From assembly GCA_020725025.1 (NCBI GenBank), contig DYFV01000051.1:1-38741 (forward strand): a stretch of 38,741 bases of DNA. The letters are read 5' to 3'. How positions within the stretch are numbered: position 1 is the stretch's first letter; the number at the start of each line of letters is the position of its first letter. The notes below the pieces were generated by a model, which made no database searches, had not been told where the DNA came from, and saw only the letters and a list, made by a program, of their open reading frames with translations. The stretch comes from Azoarcus sp. GTDB lineage: Bacteria; Pseudomonadota; Gammaproteobacteria; Burkholderiales; Rhodocyclaceae. Below, in pieces: positions 7,648-15,476 of the stretch. Made by a program: the position numbers and the translations under genes.

Positions 7648-9764
7648 CAGAATTTCGCCTGCATGCCGAGGGTGATCGTGCGCGGTGTGCCGGGCGTGAC
7701 CCACCAGCGGTCGTAGGCGCTCGCGTAGTACTCGCGGTCGAAGAGGTTGTCCACGTCGAGGGAGAGGCGCAGCCGCTCGCCCACGCGCCAGAAGGCGAGC
7801 AGCTTCGCCGTGGTGTAGGCCGGCAGCTCGAAGCTGTCGCGCGCATCGCCGGCGCGCTCGCCCACGTAGCTCAGCCCGCCCCCGAGCCCGAAGCGGCCGC
7901 CGCCGGCAAGCGGCACCTCGCGCACGACCAGCGCGCTCGCGCTGGTGCGCGGCACGTTCGCCAGGGGCTTGCCCTCCAGGGACGGGTCGTTGTCGCGGGC
8001 GACCTCGGCGTCGATCCAGGCGAAGCTCGCGCTCACGCGCCAGTGCTCGCCGACCTGCCCTGCGGCGTCCAGCTCGAGGCCGCGGCTGCGCACCTCGCCC
8101 GCCGCCACCGAGAAGCTGCCGTCGGCCGGATCCCGGGTGAGCACGTTCTTCTTGCGGATGTCGAAGACTGCCGCACCGGCACCGAAGCGGCCGTCCGCAG
8201 ACTCGAACTTGATCCCGGCCTCGTCGGCCCGCCCCGTCTCCGGGTCGAAGGCGGCGCCGAAGCGGTCGACGCCCGCGTTCGGGCGGAAGCTCCGGCCGGT
8301 GCCGACGTAGACGCTCACCCGTTCGGTGGCGAGGAAGGTCAGCCCCAGGCGGGGCGAATGGGCGGCGTGGTCCTGCTTGCGCACCGTGCCGTTGCGGTGG
8401 TTCTCGATGCGCTGGTCGAAGCGGTCCACCCGCAGGCCGGCCAGCAGCTTCCAGCGCGGCGCGAGGCCGATCTGGTCCTGGATGAACCACGCGGCGTTGC
8501 GCTGGGTCTCGGAGGTATCGGTATTGGGCAGCAGCGCGGGCGGCGTCTGCCCGTAGACCGGGTCGTGGATATCGATGGCGTAGGGCTCGCCGGCCGTGCC
8601 GTTTACCCGCAGCATGAACTGGTCGAGCGCGAAGCGGTAGGCCTCGACGCCGGTGAGCAGCTCATGCTCGACGGTGCCGGTGCGAAAGCTGCCGATCAGC
8701 TCGGCCTGCACGTCCAGGTCGTCGGACTCGTAGTCGCGGTAGCGGCGCTGGCGCCACAGGCTGGTGCCCACCAGGGTCGGCCGCGCCTCGGTGGAGTAAC
8801 CCTCCAGGCTCCCCGTCTTGTAGGCCACGCCGAAGCGGGTCCGCCACGCCTCCGACAAGAGGTGCTCGAGCGTGAGCTGGTGGGTGAGGTTCTCGACCGT
8901 GACGTCGCCGTCGTTCGGCTCGCCGAGGAAGCGCTTGCGCGACACGGTACCGACCTCGCCGTTCGCCGCGATCACCCCGCGGTCGAGCGGCGCCTTCTGC
9001 TGCAGATACTCGGCCTCGTAGTTGACCAGGGTGTCGCTCCCCGCACGCCAGGTGAGCGCAGGGGCGAAGAGCCGGCGCTCGCTGTCCACCTTGTCGCGGA
9101 AGCTGCCGCGGGTTTCCGCCGCGGCGTTGATGCGGTAGGCGAGCTGCTGCGAAAGCGGCCCGGTCGAGTCGACCGCGACGCGGTACAGATCGTAGCTGCC
9201 GGCATAGGCCTCGGCCGAATGGGCGCTCGTGAAACGTGGCTTCTTGGTGACGATGTTCACCGTCCCGCCCGGCTCGCTGCTGCCGTAGAGGGCGGCAGCC
9301 GGCCCCTTGAGGAACTCGATGCGTTCCACGTTGGCGGTGTCGCGCGGTGCATTGAAGCCGCGGTTGCCCGCGAAACCGTTCAGCAGGAAGCCCAGGCCCG
9401 TCTCCTCGTGGCCGGCCAGCCCGCGGATGGCGAAATTGTCCCACAGGCCGCCGAAGTCGCTCTGGCGGGCGATGCCGCTCACGTAATCGAGGGTGTCGTC
9501 GAGGCGGGTCGCGCCCACATCGTCGAGGACTTGCCGCGGCACGATGCGTACCGCCTGCGGCACCTCCCGCAAGGGCGTGTCGGTACGGGTCGCCCCGCTA
9601 CCTGCCCCCTCGTAATACACGGCGGCGGCATCCTGCCCGAGCACCTCGACCGGGGGCAAGGTGATGGTGCCGGCAGACGCCTGCCGCGCGTGGATGGTGG
9701 AGAACGGGGACGCGAGGGCGAGTCCCAGGAGAAGCGGCAGCGTTCTTGTTCTATTTGGGCGCAT
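7647..9764 (-). CDS. TonB-dependent siderophore-type outer-membrane receptor (first of two)
   Basis: A 705-residue receptor. A signal peptide (about residues 1-27) is followed by a candidate TonB box around ITLPPVEVLG (34-43). The plug domain (about 60-175) has REVPQAVRIVP, LDYVSGI and RIEFLKGPAAALYG typical of siderophore receptors, followed by SEPGGTVNIVTKKP. The remainder is the beta-barrel, ending in a terminal Phe as outer-membrane barrels do. It is clearly paralogous to the receptor at 10035-12188, with long identical runs in the plug such as NRGFNAPRD. The ABC importer genes overlap or closely follow it, so it probably feeds them. A promoter with a Fur-like box lies about 45 bases upstream. 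The exact chelate is unknown. Confidence 0.95.
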   Translation of the reverse strand: MRPNRTRTLPLLLGLALASPFSTIHARQASAGTITLPPVEVLGQDAAAVYYEGAGSGATRTDTPLREVPQAVRIVPRQVLDDVGATRLDDTLDYVSGIARQSDFGGLWDNFAIRGLAGHEETGLGFLLNGFAGNRGFNAPRDTANVERIEFLKGPAAALYGSSEPGGTVNIVTKKPRFTSAHSAEAYAGSYDLYRVAVDSTGPLSQQLAYRINAAAETRGSFRDKVDSERRLFAPALTWRAGSDTLVNYEAEYLQQKAPLDRGVIAANGEVGTVSRKRFLGEPNDGDVTVENLTHQLTLEHLLSEAWRTRFGVAYKTGSLEGYSTEARPTLVGTSLWRQRRYRDYESDDLDVQAELIGSFRTGTVEHELLTGVEAYRFALDQFMLRVNGTAGEPYAIDIHDPVYGQTPPALLPNTDTSETQRNAAWFIQDQIGLAPRWKLLAGLRVDRFDQRIENHRNGTVRKQDHAAHSPRLGLTFLATERVSVYVGTGRSFRPNAGVDRFGAAFDPETGRADEAGIKFESADGRFGAGAAVFDIRKKNVLTRDPADGSFSVAAGEVRSRGLELDAAGQVGEHWRVSASFAWIDAEVARDNDPSLEGKPLANVPRTSASALVVREVPLAGGGRFGLGGGLSYVGERAGDARDSFELPAYTTAKLLAFWRVGERLRLSLDVDNLFDREYYASAYDRWWVTPGTPRTITLGMQAKF

Positions 9765-9808
9765 GGCGTTCGAATGCGGTTGTCCGCATGCAATGTCGGG
9801 GGGAGGCG

Positions 9809-9837
9809 ATGATAGGCATTCTCATATGCTATTGCAA
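9809..9837 (-). promoter_or_regulatory. Promoter with Fur-like box for the first receptor and ABC importer
   Basis: On the minus strand TTGCAA (9832-9837) is separated by 17 bases from TATCAT (9809-9814), a good sigma-70 pair. Between and overlapping them, GCATATGAGAATGCCTATC (9811-9829 on the plus strand) matches 13 of 19 positions of the classical Fur consensus by my hand alignment. Repression by iron-loaded Fur would fit a chelate uptake operon. The rest of the 270-base gap 9765-10034 shows nothing recognisable. Confidence 0.65.
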
Positions 9838-10034
9838 CTTTGTTGCATTCTGGAGAACGCGAGCGTACACAGTGTCCGATCGGGGCCGAGCAGTTCGTGC
9901 CGAATACGGCACCCAAAACGGAAGGAACGACCGCTTTCACCCCCTGCACGAACGCCAATCTCCGCCACGCGGGCCAGGCCGAGCCTCAGCCCTCCGGTCC
10001 GCGCAGCACGAGGATGCAGCCTCTGGCCCCTTGC

Positions 10035-12188
10035 CTAGAATTTGTACTGCGCCCCGAGGGTTACCGTACGCGGCTCGCCCGGCCTCAGCCACGAGCGGTC
10101 GTAGGAGTTGGCGATGTATTCGCGATCGAACAGGTTGCGCACGTTGAGGCTCAGGCGCCAGTGCCGGTCGATGCGCCAGTACGAGCTCAGCTGGACGGTG
10201 GTGTAGGACGGCAGGGAGAAACTGTCGATGTAGTTGCCTGAACGCTTGCCGACGTAGGTCGCGCCGCCGCCCAGGCCCCATGCGCCGCCGTCCGCGAGCG
10301 GGGCCTCCCACATGGCGAACAGGCTCGCGCTGTGCCTGGGCACGTTCGAGAGCGGCTTGCCTTCGAGATTCACCACCTGGCCGGTCCACCAGTCCACCGC
10401 CCCGCCCTCGTCCTTCGTGACTTCGGCGTCCACGTAGGCATAGCTCGCGGAGACACGCAGCTCGGGCGTGAGCTGGCCGGCGAGGTCGAGCTCGACGCCG
10501 CGGCTGCGCGCTTTTCCGGCGGCGATCGAGTACACACCGTTGGGGTCCGAGCCGGTGAGCACGTTCTCCTTGTCGATTTGGAACACGGCTAGGGTCGCGC
10601 CGAGGCGCTTGTCGGCGGACTCGAACTTCAGGCCGGTCTCCAGCGTGCGCCCCTCTTCGGGATCGAAGGCATTGCCGTTGGCATCGACACCGGAGTTGGG
10701 CCGGAAGGACTTGCCGGCGGTGGCGTACCAGGACCATTGCCGGTCGATGAGGTAGGTGAGGCCGGCACGGGGCGACACCGCCGATTGCTCCTGCTCGACG
10801 GTGGAGCCGTTCAGGCGGTTTCCGATCTCCTGCTCGTAGCGGTCGTAGCGCAGGCCGGCGAGCAGCTTCCAGCGCTCCGTGAGACCGACCTCGTCCTGGG
10901 CGAACACGGCGACGTTGTCCTGCTCCTCGCGCCGGTCGCGGACCACCGCGCCCACCCCGCTGGCCAGCGTCGTGTAGACCGGCTTGCCGCGGATGTTGTC
11001 GATGCGCATGGAGTTGTTGAGCTGGCGGATGAACATGTCGAGCCGGTAGCGATAGGCTTCGGCACCGATCAGCACGGTGTGGCGCATGCCGCCGAGCTCC
11101 AGCCGCCCCTGCAGCTCGCCCTGCACGGTGAGATCGTCCGAATCGAAGTCGCGATAGCGGCGGCGCAGGGTCACGCTATCGCCGGTGACGTCCACGAAGG
11201 GCTTCACGTCGGACGCGGTGCCTTCCAGCGTGCTGCGCTTGTGGGCGAGGCCGAGGCGGCCACGCCAGCGCTCCGACAGCTCGTGCTCCAGGGTGAGTTG
11301 GTGCGTATGGTTCTCCTGTTCCGTATCGCCGTCGTTCGGGTCGCCGAAGTAGTTCTCGCGCGGCACGGCGTCGACCTTGCCGTTCACCGCCACGATGCCG
11401 TGGTCGAACGGCGCCTCCCGGCGCAGGTACTCGCCGTCGTAGGACAGCACGGTGCGATCGGAGAGCACCCAGGTCAGCGCCGGCGCGACGAGCTGGCGCT
11501 TGCTGTCCACGTAATCGCGGAAACTGTCCTTGTCCTCGACCGCGACGTTGAGCCGATACGCGAGGCGCTCGCCGAGCGGACCGGTGGTGTCGAGGGCGGC
11601 GCGGTAGAAGTCGTTGCTGCCCGCGAAGGCGTCGACCGTGTGCGCTGCCTTGAACTGCGGCTTCTTGGTGACGATGTTCACCGTGCCGCCGGGTTCGCTG
11701 TTGCCGTACAGCGCCGCAGACGGCCCCTTGAGGAACTCGATGCGCTCGACGTTGGCCATGTCGCGCGGCGCGTTGAAACCGCGGTTGCTCGGGAAGCCGT
11801 TGCGCAGCAGGCCCAGGCCCGCATCTTCATGGCCGGTGAAGCCGCGTATGGCGAGGTTGTCCCAGGCTCCGCCGAAATCGTTCTGGCGCGACACCCCGCT
11901 CGCGTAGTCGAGGCTGTCGTCCAGGCGCATCGCGCCGACATCGGCCAGCATCTGCTGCGGCAGCACCCGCACGGATTGCGGCACTTCGCGCTGCGGCGTG
12001 TCGGTTCGGGTCGCCCCGCTCCCTTCGCCCTCGTAATACGCCTCCTTGGCGGCGCCGGGCTCGATCACCTCCATGGGTGCCAGGATGATGGCGTTGGTGG
12101 GCTCCTGCTGCGCGCGGGCCGTGGAGATCGGCGCAGCGAGGGCGAAGCCCAGGAGAAGCGTCAGCGGGTTTGTTCTGTTCTTGCGCAT
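10035..12188 (-). CDS. TonB-dependent siderophore-type outer-membrane receptor (second of two)
   Basis: A 717-residue receptor with a signal peptide (MRKNR..., cleavage near ARAQ, about residue 26). It has a plug domain (about 61-176) with REVPQSVRVLP, GASGV-type strands and RIEFLKGPSAALYG, and a beta-barrel ending in Phe. I chose the ATG at 12188 because it gives a proper signal peptide at the N-terminus. An open frame extends about 68 codons further upstream, but that stretch would run through the Fur box and has no secretion signal. The gene has its own promoter region and is separated by 270 bases from the paralogue, so it may be expressed independently. The two receptors probably handle related but distinct chelates feeding one ABC importer. 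Confidence 0.95.
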   Translation of the reverse strand: MRKNRTNPLTLLLGFALAAPISTARAQQEPTNAIILAPMEVIEPGAAKEAYYEGEGSGATRTDTPQREVPQSVRVLPQQMLADVGAMRLDDSLDYASGVSRQNDFGGAWDNLAIRGFTGHEDAGLGLLRNGFPSNRGFNAPRDMANVERIEFLKGPSAALYGNSEPGGTVNIVTKKPQFKAAHTVDAFAGSNDFYRAALDTTGPLGERLAYRLNVAVEDKDSFRDYVDSKRQLVAPALTWVLSDRTVLSYDGEYLRREAPFDHGIVAVNGKVDAVPRENYFGDPNDGDTEQENHTHQLTLEHELSERWRGRLGLAHKRSTLEGTASDVKPFVDVTGDSVTLRRRYRDFDSDDLTVQGELQGRLELGGMRHTVLIGAEAYRYRLDMFIRQLNNSMRIDNIRGKPVYTTLASGVGAVVRDRREEQDNVAVFAQDEVGLTERWKLLAGLRYDRYEQEIGNRLNGSTVEQEQSAVSPRAGLTYLIDRQWSWYATAGKSFRPNSGVDANGNAFDPEEGRTLETGLKFESADKRLGATLAVFQIDKENVLTGSDPNGVYSIAAGKARSRGVELDLAGQLTPELRVSASYAYVDAEVTKDEGGAVDWWTGQVVNLEGKPLSNVPRHSASLFAMWEAPLADGGAWGLGGGATYVGKRSGNYIDSFSLPSYTTVQLSSYWRIDRHWRLSLNVRNLFDREYIANSYDRSWLRPGEPRTVTLGAQYKF

Positions 12189-12221
12189 GGCGTTGGAATG
12201 CGTTTGTCGGTCGGAGCGGGA

Positions 12222-12242
12222 ATGATAGTCATTCTCGTCTTC
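12222..12242 (-). promoter_or_regulatory. Fur-like box and -10 element for the second receptor
   Basis: GATAGTCATTCTCGTCTTC (12224-12242) matches 14 of 19 positions of the reverse-complement Fur consensus by hand. It overlaps a minus-strand -10 candidate, TATCAT (12222-12227), the same hexamer used at the first receptor. No convincing -35 is visible. It lies 34-54 bases upstream of the chosen ATG. Confidence 0.65.
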
Positions 12243-12407
12243 CCGATCGTGCTGAAATCGGCACTCGAAACGGCATAAACGGCGGTTCTCAGCCGCCATG
12301 TCCACGCCCTCATGCGGAGCACGACACGTAGGCTTGTGCGCATGCATCACCGCTTGGAGCTGCACCATGTCCCGCCAAGCGCTCACGGACATTGGAGGGC
12401 CGACCCC

Positions 12408-12761
12408 ATGAGCACCCTGCTTTCAGCCACTCTGCCGCGGGAAAACCGTGCGTTTCGCGGAACGGGCGGACGGAGCCAGGAAAACCGTGGCTTCGGTTTC
12501 CGCCCTGCGTTCATGGATAGCGAGACGGGGGCCGTCTATGCCTCGCGGTTCAGCGACGGCTCGGAGGCGCCCTTCCACCTGTTCGACGGATTGCCCGACG
12601 CCGTGGTCCTCCGGCGACACGCATCGGGTGGCGTTGCGGCCGTCAAGCGCTCCCTCGTGTCCGGTTTCCTGCGCGACGGCAGGTTCTACCGGCGCGAGGA
12701 AGCCGCGGCCTTCGTTGCAGCGAGAGAAGGACCTTACGCGGCCGAGGCGGCCGGCTGTTGA
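12408..12761 (+). CDS. Small conserved hypothetical protein
   Basis: A 117-residue soluble protein with no signal peptide or membrane segment. Recognisable stretches are FGFRPAFMDSETG (about 29-41), HLFDGLPDAVV (about 57-67) and GFLRDGRFYRREEAA (about 85-100). I have the impression that this arrangement recurs in hypothetical proteins of proteobacteria, but I know of no assigned function. The ATG at 12408 is chosen over earlier in-frame starts because TTGGAGGG lies just upstream and the conserved part begins soon after. The gene is divergent from the second TonB receptor and stands alone. A perfect 7-bp hairpin follows the stop. Confidence 0.7.
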   Translation: MSTLLSATLPRENRAFRGTGGRSQENRGFGFRPAFMDSETGAVYASRFSDGSEAPFHLFDGLPDAVVLRRHASGGVAAVKRSLVSGFLRDGRFYRREEAAAFVAAREGPYAAEAAGC

Positions 12762-12765
12762 CCCC

Positions 12766-12780
12766 TGGCCGCTGCGGCCA
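12766..12780 (+). terminator. Hairpin after the hypothetical gene
   Basis: TGGCCGC-T-GCGGCCA is a perfect inverted repeat that starts five bases after the stop at 12761. It lacks a T-run. It lies between convergent genes (hypothetical on plus, PNPOx-like on minus) and could serve both. The rest of 12781-12987 shows nothing recognisable. Confidence 0.35.
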
Positions 12781-12987
12781 AGCGACGCAATCGGCCGTCA
12801 GTCATCCCCTCCCCCGGTAGACAATGGCGGGGCACGGTTCCGCTGCGAAACCCTCCCGTGGTGTTGCGCAGCACGTGGCCTTCCCGGCCGGTCGCCAGGC
12901 GCTCATCGAACGGCATGAGAGCGAACTGCTGCCGCCGTTCATCGCACGGGAATTCCGTACGATTGCGTCCATCTCGATCCAGGCGAT

Positions 12988-13656
12988 TCACGCGGCCTCG
13001 GAGTGTGTGTCGCCCTGGGGATCGAAACGCGTCGGCGGCACCTCGCGCACCACGCTGTCGTCCTCCGTCCGCGGCGTACCGACCTCCGTGTGGAGCGGAA
13101 TCACGCCGGCCCATACCGGCCAGCCCAAGTCCTCCTCGTCGTCCTTCACGCCCCAGTCGCGCACCTTGGCCGAAGCCTCGGCCAGCGGAATCCGCAGCAG
13201 GCTGGTGGCGTTCAGCTCCTTTTCGTCGATCGGGCGCAGCGTGTCCCATCGTCCGGGGTAGAGGCCGTCGATGAAGGCCTGCAGGCTGCGCAGCTTGTGC
13301 GCCGGGTCGGTCACCAGTTCGAACCGCCCGTAGATGACGACCGAGCGATAGTTCATGGAGTGGTGCATGGCCGAGCGTGCCAGCACCAGGCCATCGGCGA
13401 GCGCGATCGTCACGCAGGCTTCACCCTGGGCAAGCGCCTTGAGCATGCGCGACCCCTTGGCGCCGTGGATGTACAAGTGATCGCCTTCGCGCCAATGGAT
13501 GGTGGGGATGGCGTGCACCGCGCCTTCGATCTGGAAGGCCACGGTACAGATCGTCGCCGCGTCGACGATGGCGGCGACCGAGGCGCGGTCGTAGTGCGCG
13601 CGCTCGGGCAGACGGCGGACGCGGGTGCGCGACGAGGGGGCAGCGGGCGTTTCCAT
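12988..13656 (-). CDS. Pyridoxamine 5'-phosphate oxidase-like flavin-binding protein
   Basis: A 222-residue cytoplasmic protein of the PNPOx-like FMN split-barrel family (Pyridox_ox_2 / NimA-like). Family landmarks include AAIVDAATICTVAFQ near residue 30, IPTIHWREGDHLYIHGAKG (about 50-68) with the expected flavin-contacting region, and MNYRSVVIYGRFE (about 100-112). Members of this group are commonly encoded next to MocR/GntR regulators, as here, where the regulator is divergent with only 94 bases between. It probably binds FMN, but the reaction is not established for most members. It is not PdxH: the length and motifs are those of the split-barrel branch. Confidence 0.85.
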   Translation of the reverse strand: METPAAPSSRTRVRRLPERAHYDRASVAAIVDAATICTVAFQIEGAVHAIPTIHWREGDHLYIHGAKGSRMLKALAQGEACVTIALADGLVLARSAMHHSMNYRSVVIYGRFELVTDPAHKLRSLQAFIDGLYPGRWDTLRPIDEKELNATSLLRIPLAEASAKVRDWGVKDDEEDLGWPVWAGVIPLHTEVGTPRTEDDSVVREVPPTRFDPQGDTHSEAA

Positions 13657-13703
13657 GGCGGCAGGGCTCCGGGAAGGGTCGATGGCGCAAGCCTAGGTCG
13701 GCA

Positions 13704-13725
13704 GTGGTACCTTTCGTAGTGCCAC
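13704..13725. promoter_or_regulatory. Inverted-repeat box between the PNPOx-like gene and the MocR regulator
   Basis: GTGGTAC (13704-13710) and GTGCCAC (13719-13725) form an imperfect inverted repeat with 8 bases between. It sits 26 bases upstream of the regulator's ATG and 48 bases from the PNPOx-like start. TGGTAC/GTGCCA-type half sites resemble boxes seen at MocR/PdxR promoters (family knowledge, from memory). It is a likely binding site for the regulator at 13751 and would control both divergent genes. Confidence 0.55.
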
Positions 13726-13750
13726 AACACGACCCGTCCATGGAGCCACG

Positions 13751-15211
13751 ATGGAGCTCGACTGGCTGCTCGCCCCGCCTTTGCCGGAGACCATGCCGCG
13801 GCAGCGCGTGATCTACCACCGCTTGCGCGAAGCCATCCTGTCCGGCCGTCTCGTGCCCGGTACGCGCCTGCCCGCCAGCCGCGATCTGGCTGCTTCGCTG
13901 AAGATCGCACGCAACACCGTACTGTTTGCCTACGAGCAACTCGTCGCCGAAGGCTGCCTGTTGGCCGATCGCCAGGGCACCCGCGTGGCGCCGCTTCCCG
14001 TGCGGCCCGTGGTGCGACCCGGCAGAGGGGAGGCGCCCGTCGCGCCGCTGCAACTCTCCGCCCGCGCCGCGGCCGCGCTGCAACCCGAACCCGCGCGCGA
14101 GGCCGCGGCGCTGCCGTTTGCGCCCGGCGTGCCGGACTACGGCGCCTTTCCCTTCCGCAGTTGGCGCGCCTGCCTGGAGCGCGCCTGGCGCGACGCGGGT
14201 TGGCGTCAGCTCGGCTACGCCGCACACGGTGGCGACCCCGGGTTGCGCGAGGCGGTGGCCGGCCATCTCACCACCGTCCGCGGGCTGCCGGTAGAGGCCG
14301 CACAGATCGTGATCACGAGCGGGACACAATCGGCCCTGGATCTCTGTGCCAGGCTGCTGGGTGACCATGGCGACACCGCGTGGGCCGAGAATCCCGGCTA
14401 TTTCGCCGCCCGTGTCGCCTTCGGCCTGGCCGGGCTGCGCGTGCATGACGTACCGGTCGACACCGAGGGCATGTCCCCGAGCGAAGACGACTGGCGCGCG
14501 CATCCGCCGCGTCTCATCATGATCACGCCGTCGCACCAGTACCCGACCGGTCGCGTCATGTCCCTGCCGCGGCGCCTGGCGCTGATCGAGCGCGCACGCG
14601 AGTCCGGCGCCTGGATCATCGAGGACGACTACGACAGCGAGTTCCGCCGCGCCGGCCCTGCACCGCCCGCGCTGTTCGGTCTCCGGCCCGACGCCCCCGT
14701 CATCTACGTCGGCACTTTCAGCAAGACGCTCTATCCCGGCCTGCGCCTCGGCTACCTCGTACTGCCACAAGCCATCGCCGCCGACTTCGCACGCGCCGCC
14801 GCCCAGGCCACGCGCGCCGGACAGGGCATCGAGCAGCGCGCGCTCGCCGACTTCATACGGCGCGGCTACTACACCGCCCATCTGCGCCGCATGCGCACGC
14901 GCTATGCCGCGCGGCAGGCCGCACTGCGTTCGGCGCTGAGGCAGGCGTTCGGGCCGTGCGTGGAACTGTCGGGCGGCGAAGCCGGCTTGCACCTGGTGAT
15001 TTGGTTGCCGCAGGGAATCAGTGATACGGAAGTGGCCGCGCGTGCTGCGGCACTAGGGCTGGGCGTGCGGGCGCTGGGAAGCTATACGAGAGCGCCGATG
15101 ACCTGCAACGGACTCGTCCTGGGGTACGGGAATCTGGAGGAAGGGATGATCTCCGAGGGCGTGAGGCGCCTGGCGCTGGCGGTTCACTCTCGAGACAACC
15201 AAGCTGCGTGA
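13751..15211 (+). CDS. MocR/PdxR-type GntR regulator with aminotransferase domain
   Basis: A 486-residue chimeric regulator. An N-terminal GntR winged helix (about residues 15-80, with LREAILSGRLVPGTRLPASR and ARNTVLFAYEQL) is linked to a fold-type I aminotransferase domain (about 120-480). PLP-site residues are visible: EDDYDSEFRR (291-300; Asp292 and Tyr294 at cofactor positions), Lys325 in GTFSKTLYPG for the Schiff base, and a downstream GLRLGYLVLP stretch. Such proteins use PLP or an amino-compound adduct as effector and usually do not catalyse transamination. It lies divergent to the PNPOx-like gene, over an inverted-repeat box. Whether the target concerns vitamin B6 or a detoxification function is open, because no pdxST genes are nearby. 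Confidence 0.92.
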   Translation: MELDWLLAPPLPETMPRQRVIYHRLREAILSGRLVPGTRLPASRDLAASLKIARNTVLFAYEQLVAEGCLLADRQGTRVAPLPVRPVVRPGRGEAPVAPLQLSARAAAALQPEPAREAAALPFAPGVPDYGAFPFRSWRACLERAWRDAGWRQLGYAAHGGDPGLREAVAGHLTTVRGLPVEAAQIVITSGTQSALDLCARLLGDHGDTAWAENPGYFAARVAFGLAGLRVHDVPVDTEGMSPSEDDWRAHPPRLIMITPSHQYPTGRVMSLPRRLALIERARESGAWIIEDDYDSEFRRAGPAPPALFGLRPDAPVIYVGTFSKTLYPGLRLGYLVLPQAIAADFARAAAQATRAGQGIEQRALADFIRRGYYTAHLRRMRTRYAARQAALRSALRQAFGPCVELSGGEAGLHLVIWLPQGISDTEVAARAAALGLGVRALGSYTRAPMTCNGLVLGYGNLEEGMISEGVRRLALAVHSRDNQAA

Positions 15212-15435
15212 CGCCCGATCATTCGCGGCACACTCGAGCAGGATTTCCTCGGGTCGCTGCGGCGCGTGCGAATGACCGCTTTGAAGGGGATGGTATTGGT
15301 TGCTGCTTCGCCCGGTGGCGCGGGCCGGGCAACGACCGGCTGTCCGATGCGCTCGATGTCCTGCGCCCGCTTGGGCGGGCTGGTGACATGCTGCCCCGGT
15401 CGGCCCGTCTCGCAAGCTCCGTGGAAGACCGGGGA

Positions 15436-15473
15436 CCGACCGCGCGATCGGCAAGCCGGACCGGCTCGGTCGG
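15436..15473 (-). terminator. Nested hairpin after putP (in the 265-base convergent gap)
   Basis: CCGACCG (15436-15442) pairs with CGGTCGG (15467-15473), enclosing a smaller AGCCGG/CCGGCT repeat. It starts four bases beyond the putP stop on the minus strand. There is no T-run, so termination is uncertain. The remaining gap 15212-15435, between convergent mocR and putP, shows no gene or motif I can support. Confidence 0.35.
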
Positions 15474-15476
15474 CAC

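Noticed and set aside
12189..12392. 68-codon N-terminal extension of the second TonB receptor
   Set aside because: It would place the signal peptide internally and translate through the Fur-like box.
13421..14992. Long minus-strand open frame antisense to the MocR gene
   Set aside because: Its composition is that of a shadow frame in GC-rich DNA, and the plus-strand frame has complete GntR and aminotransferase motifs.
15212..15476. Possible gene remnant between mocR and putP
   Set aside because: Both strands have open frames but none shows a recognisable motif, good start or ribosome-binding site.
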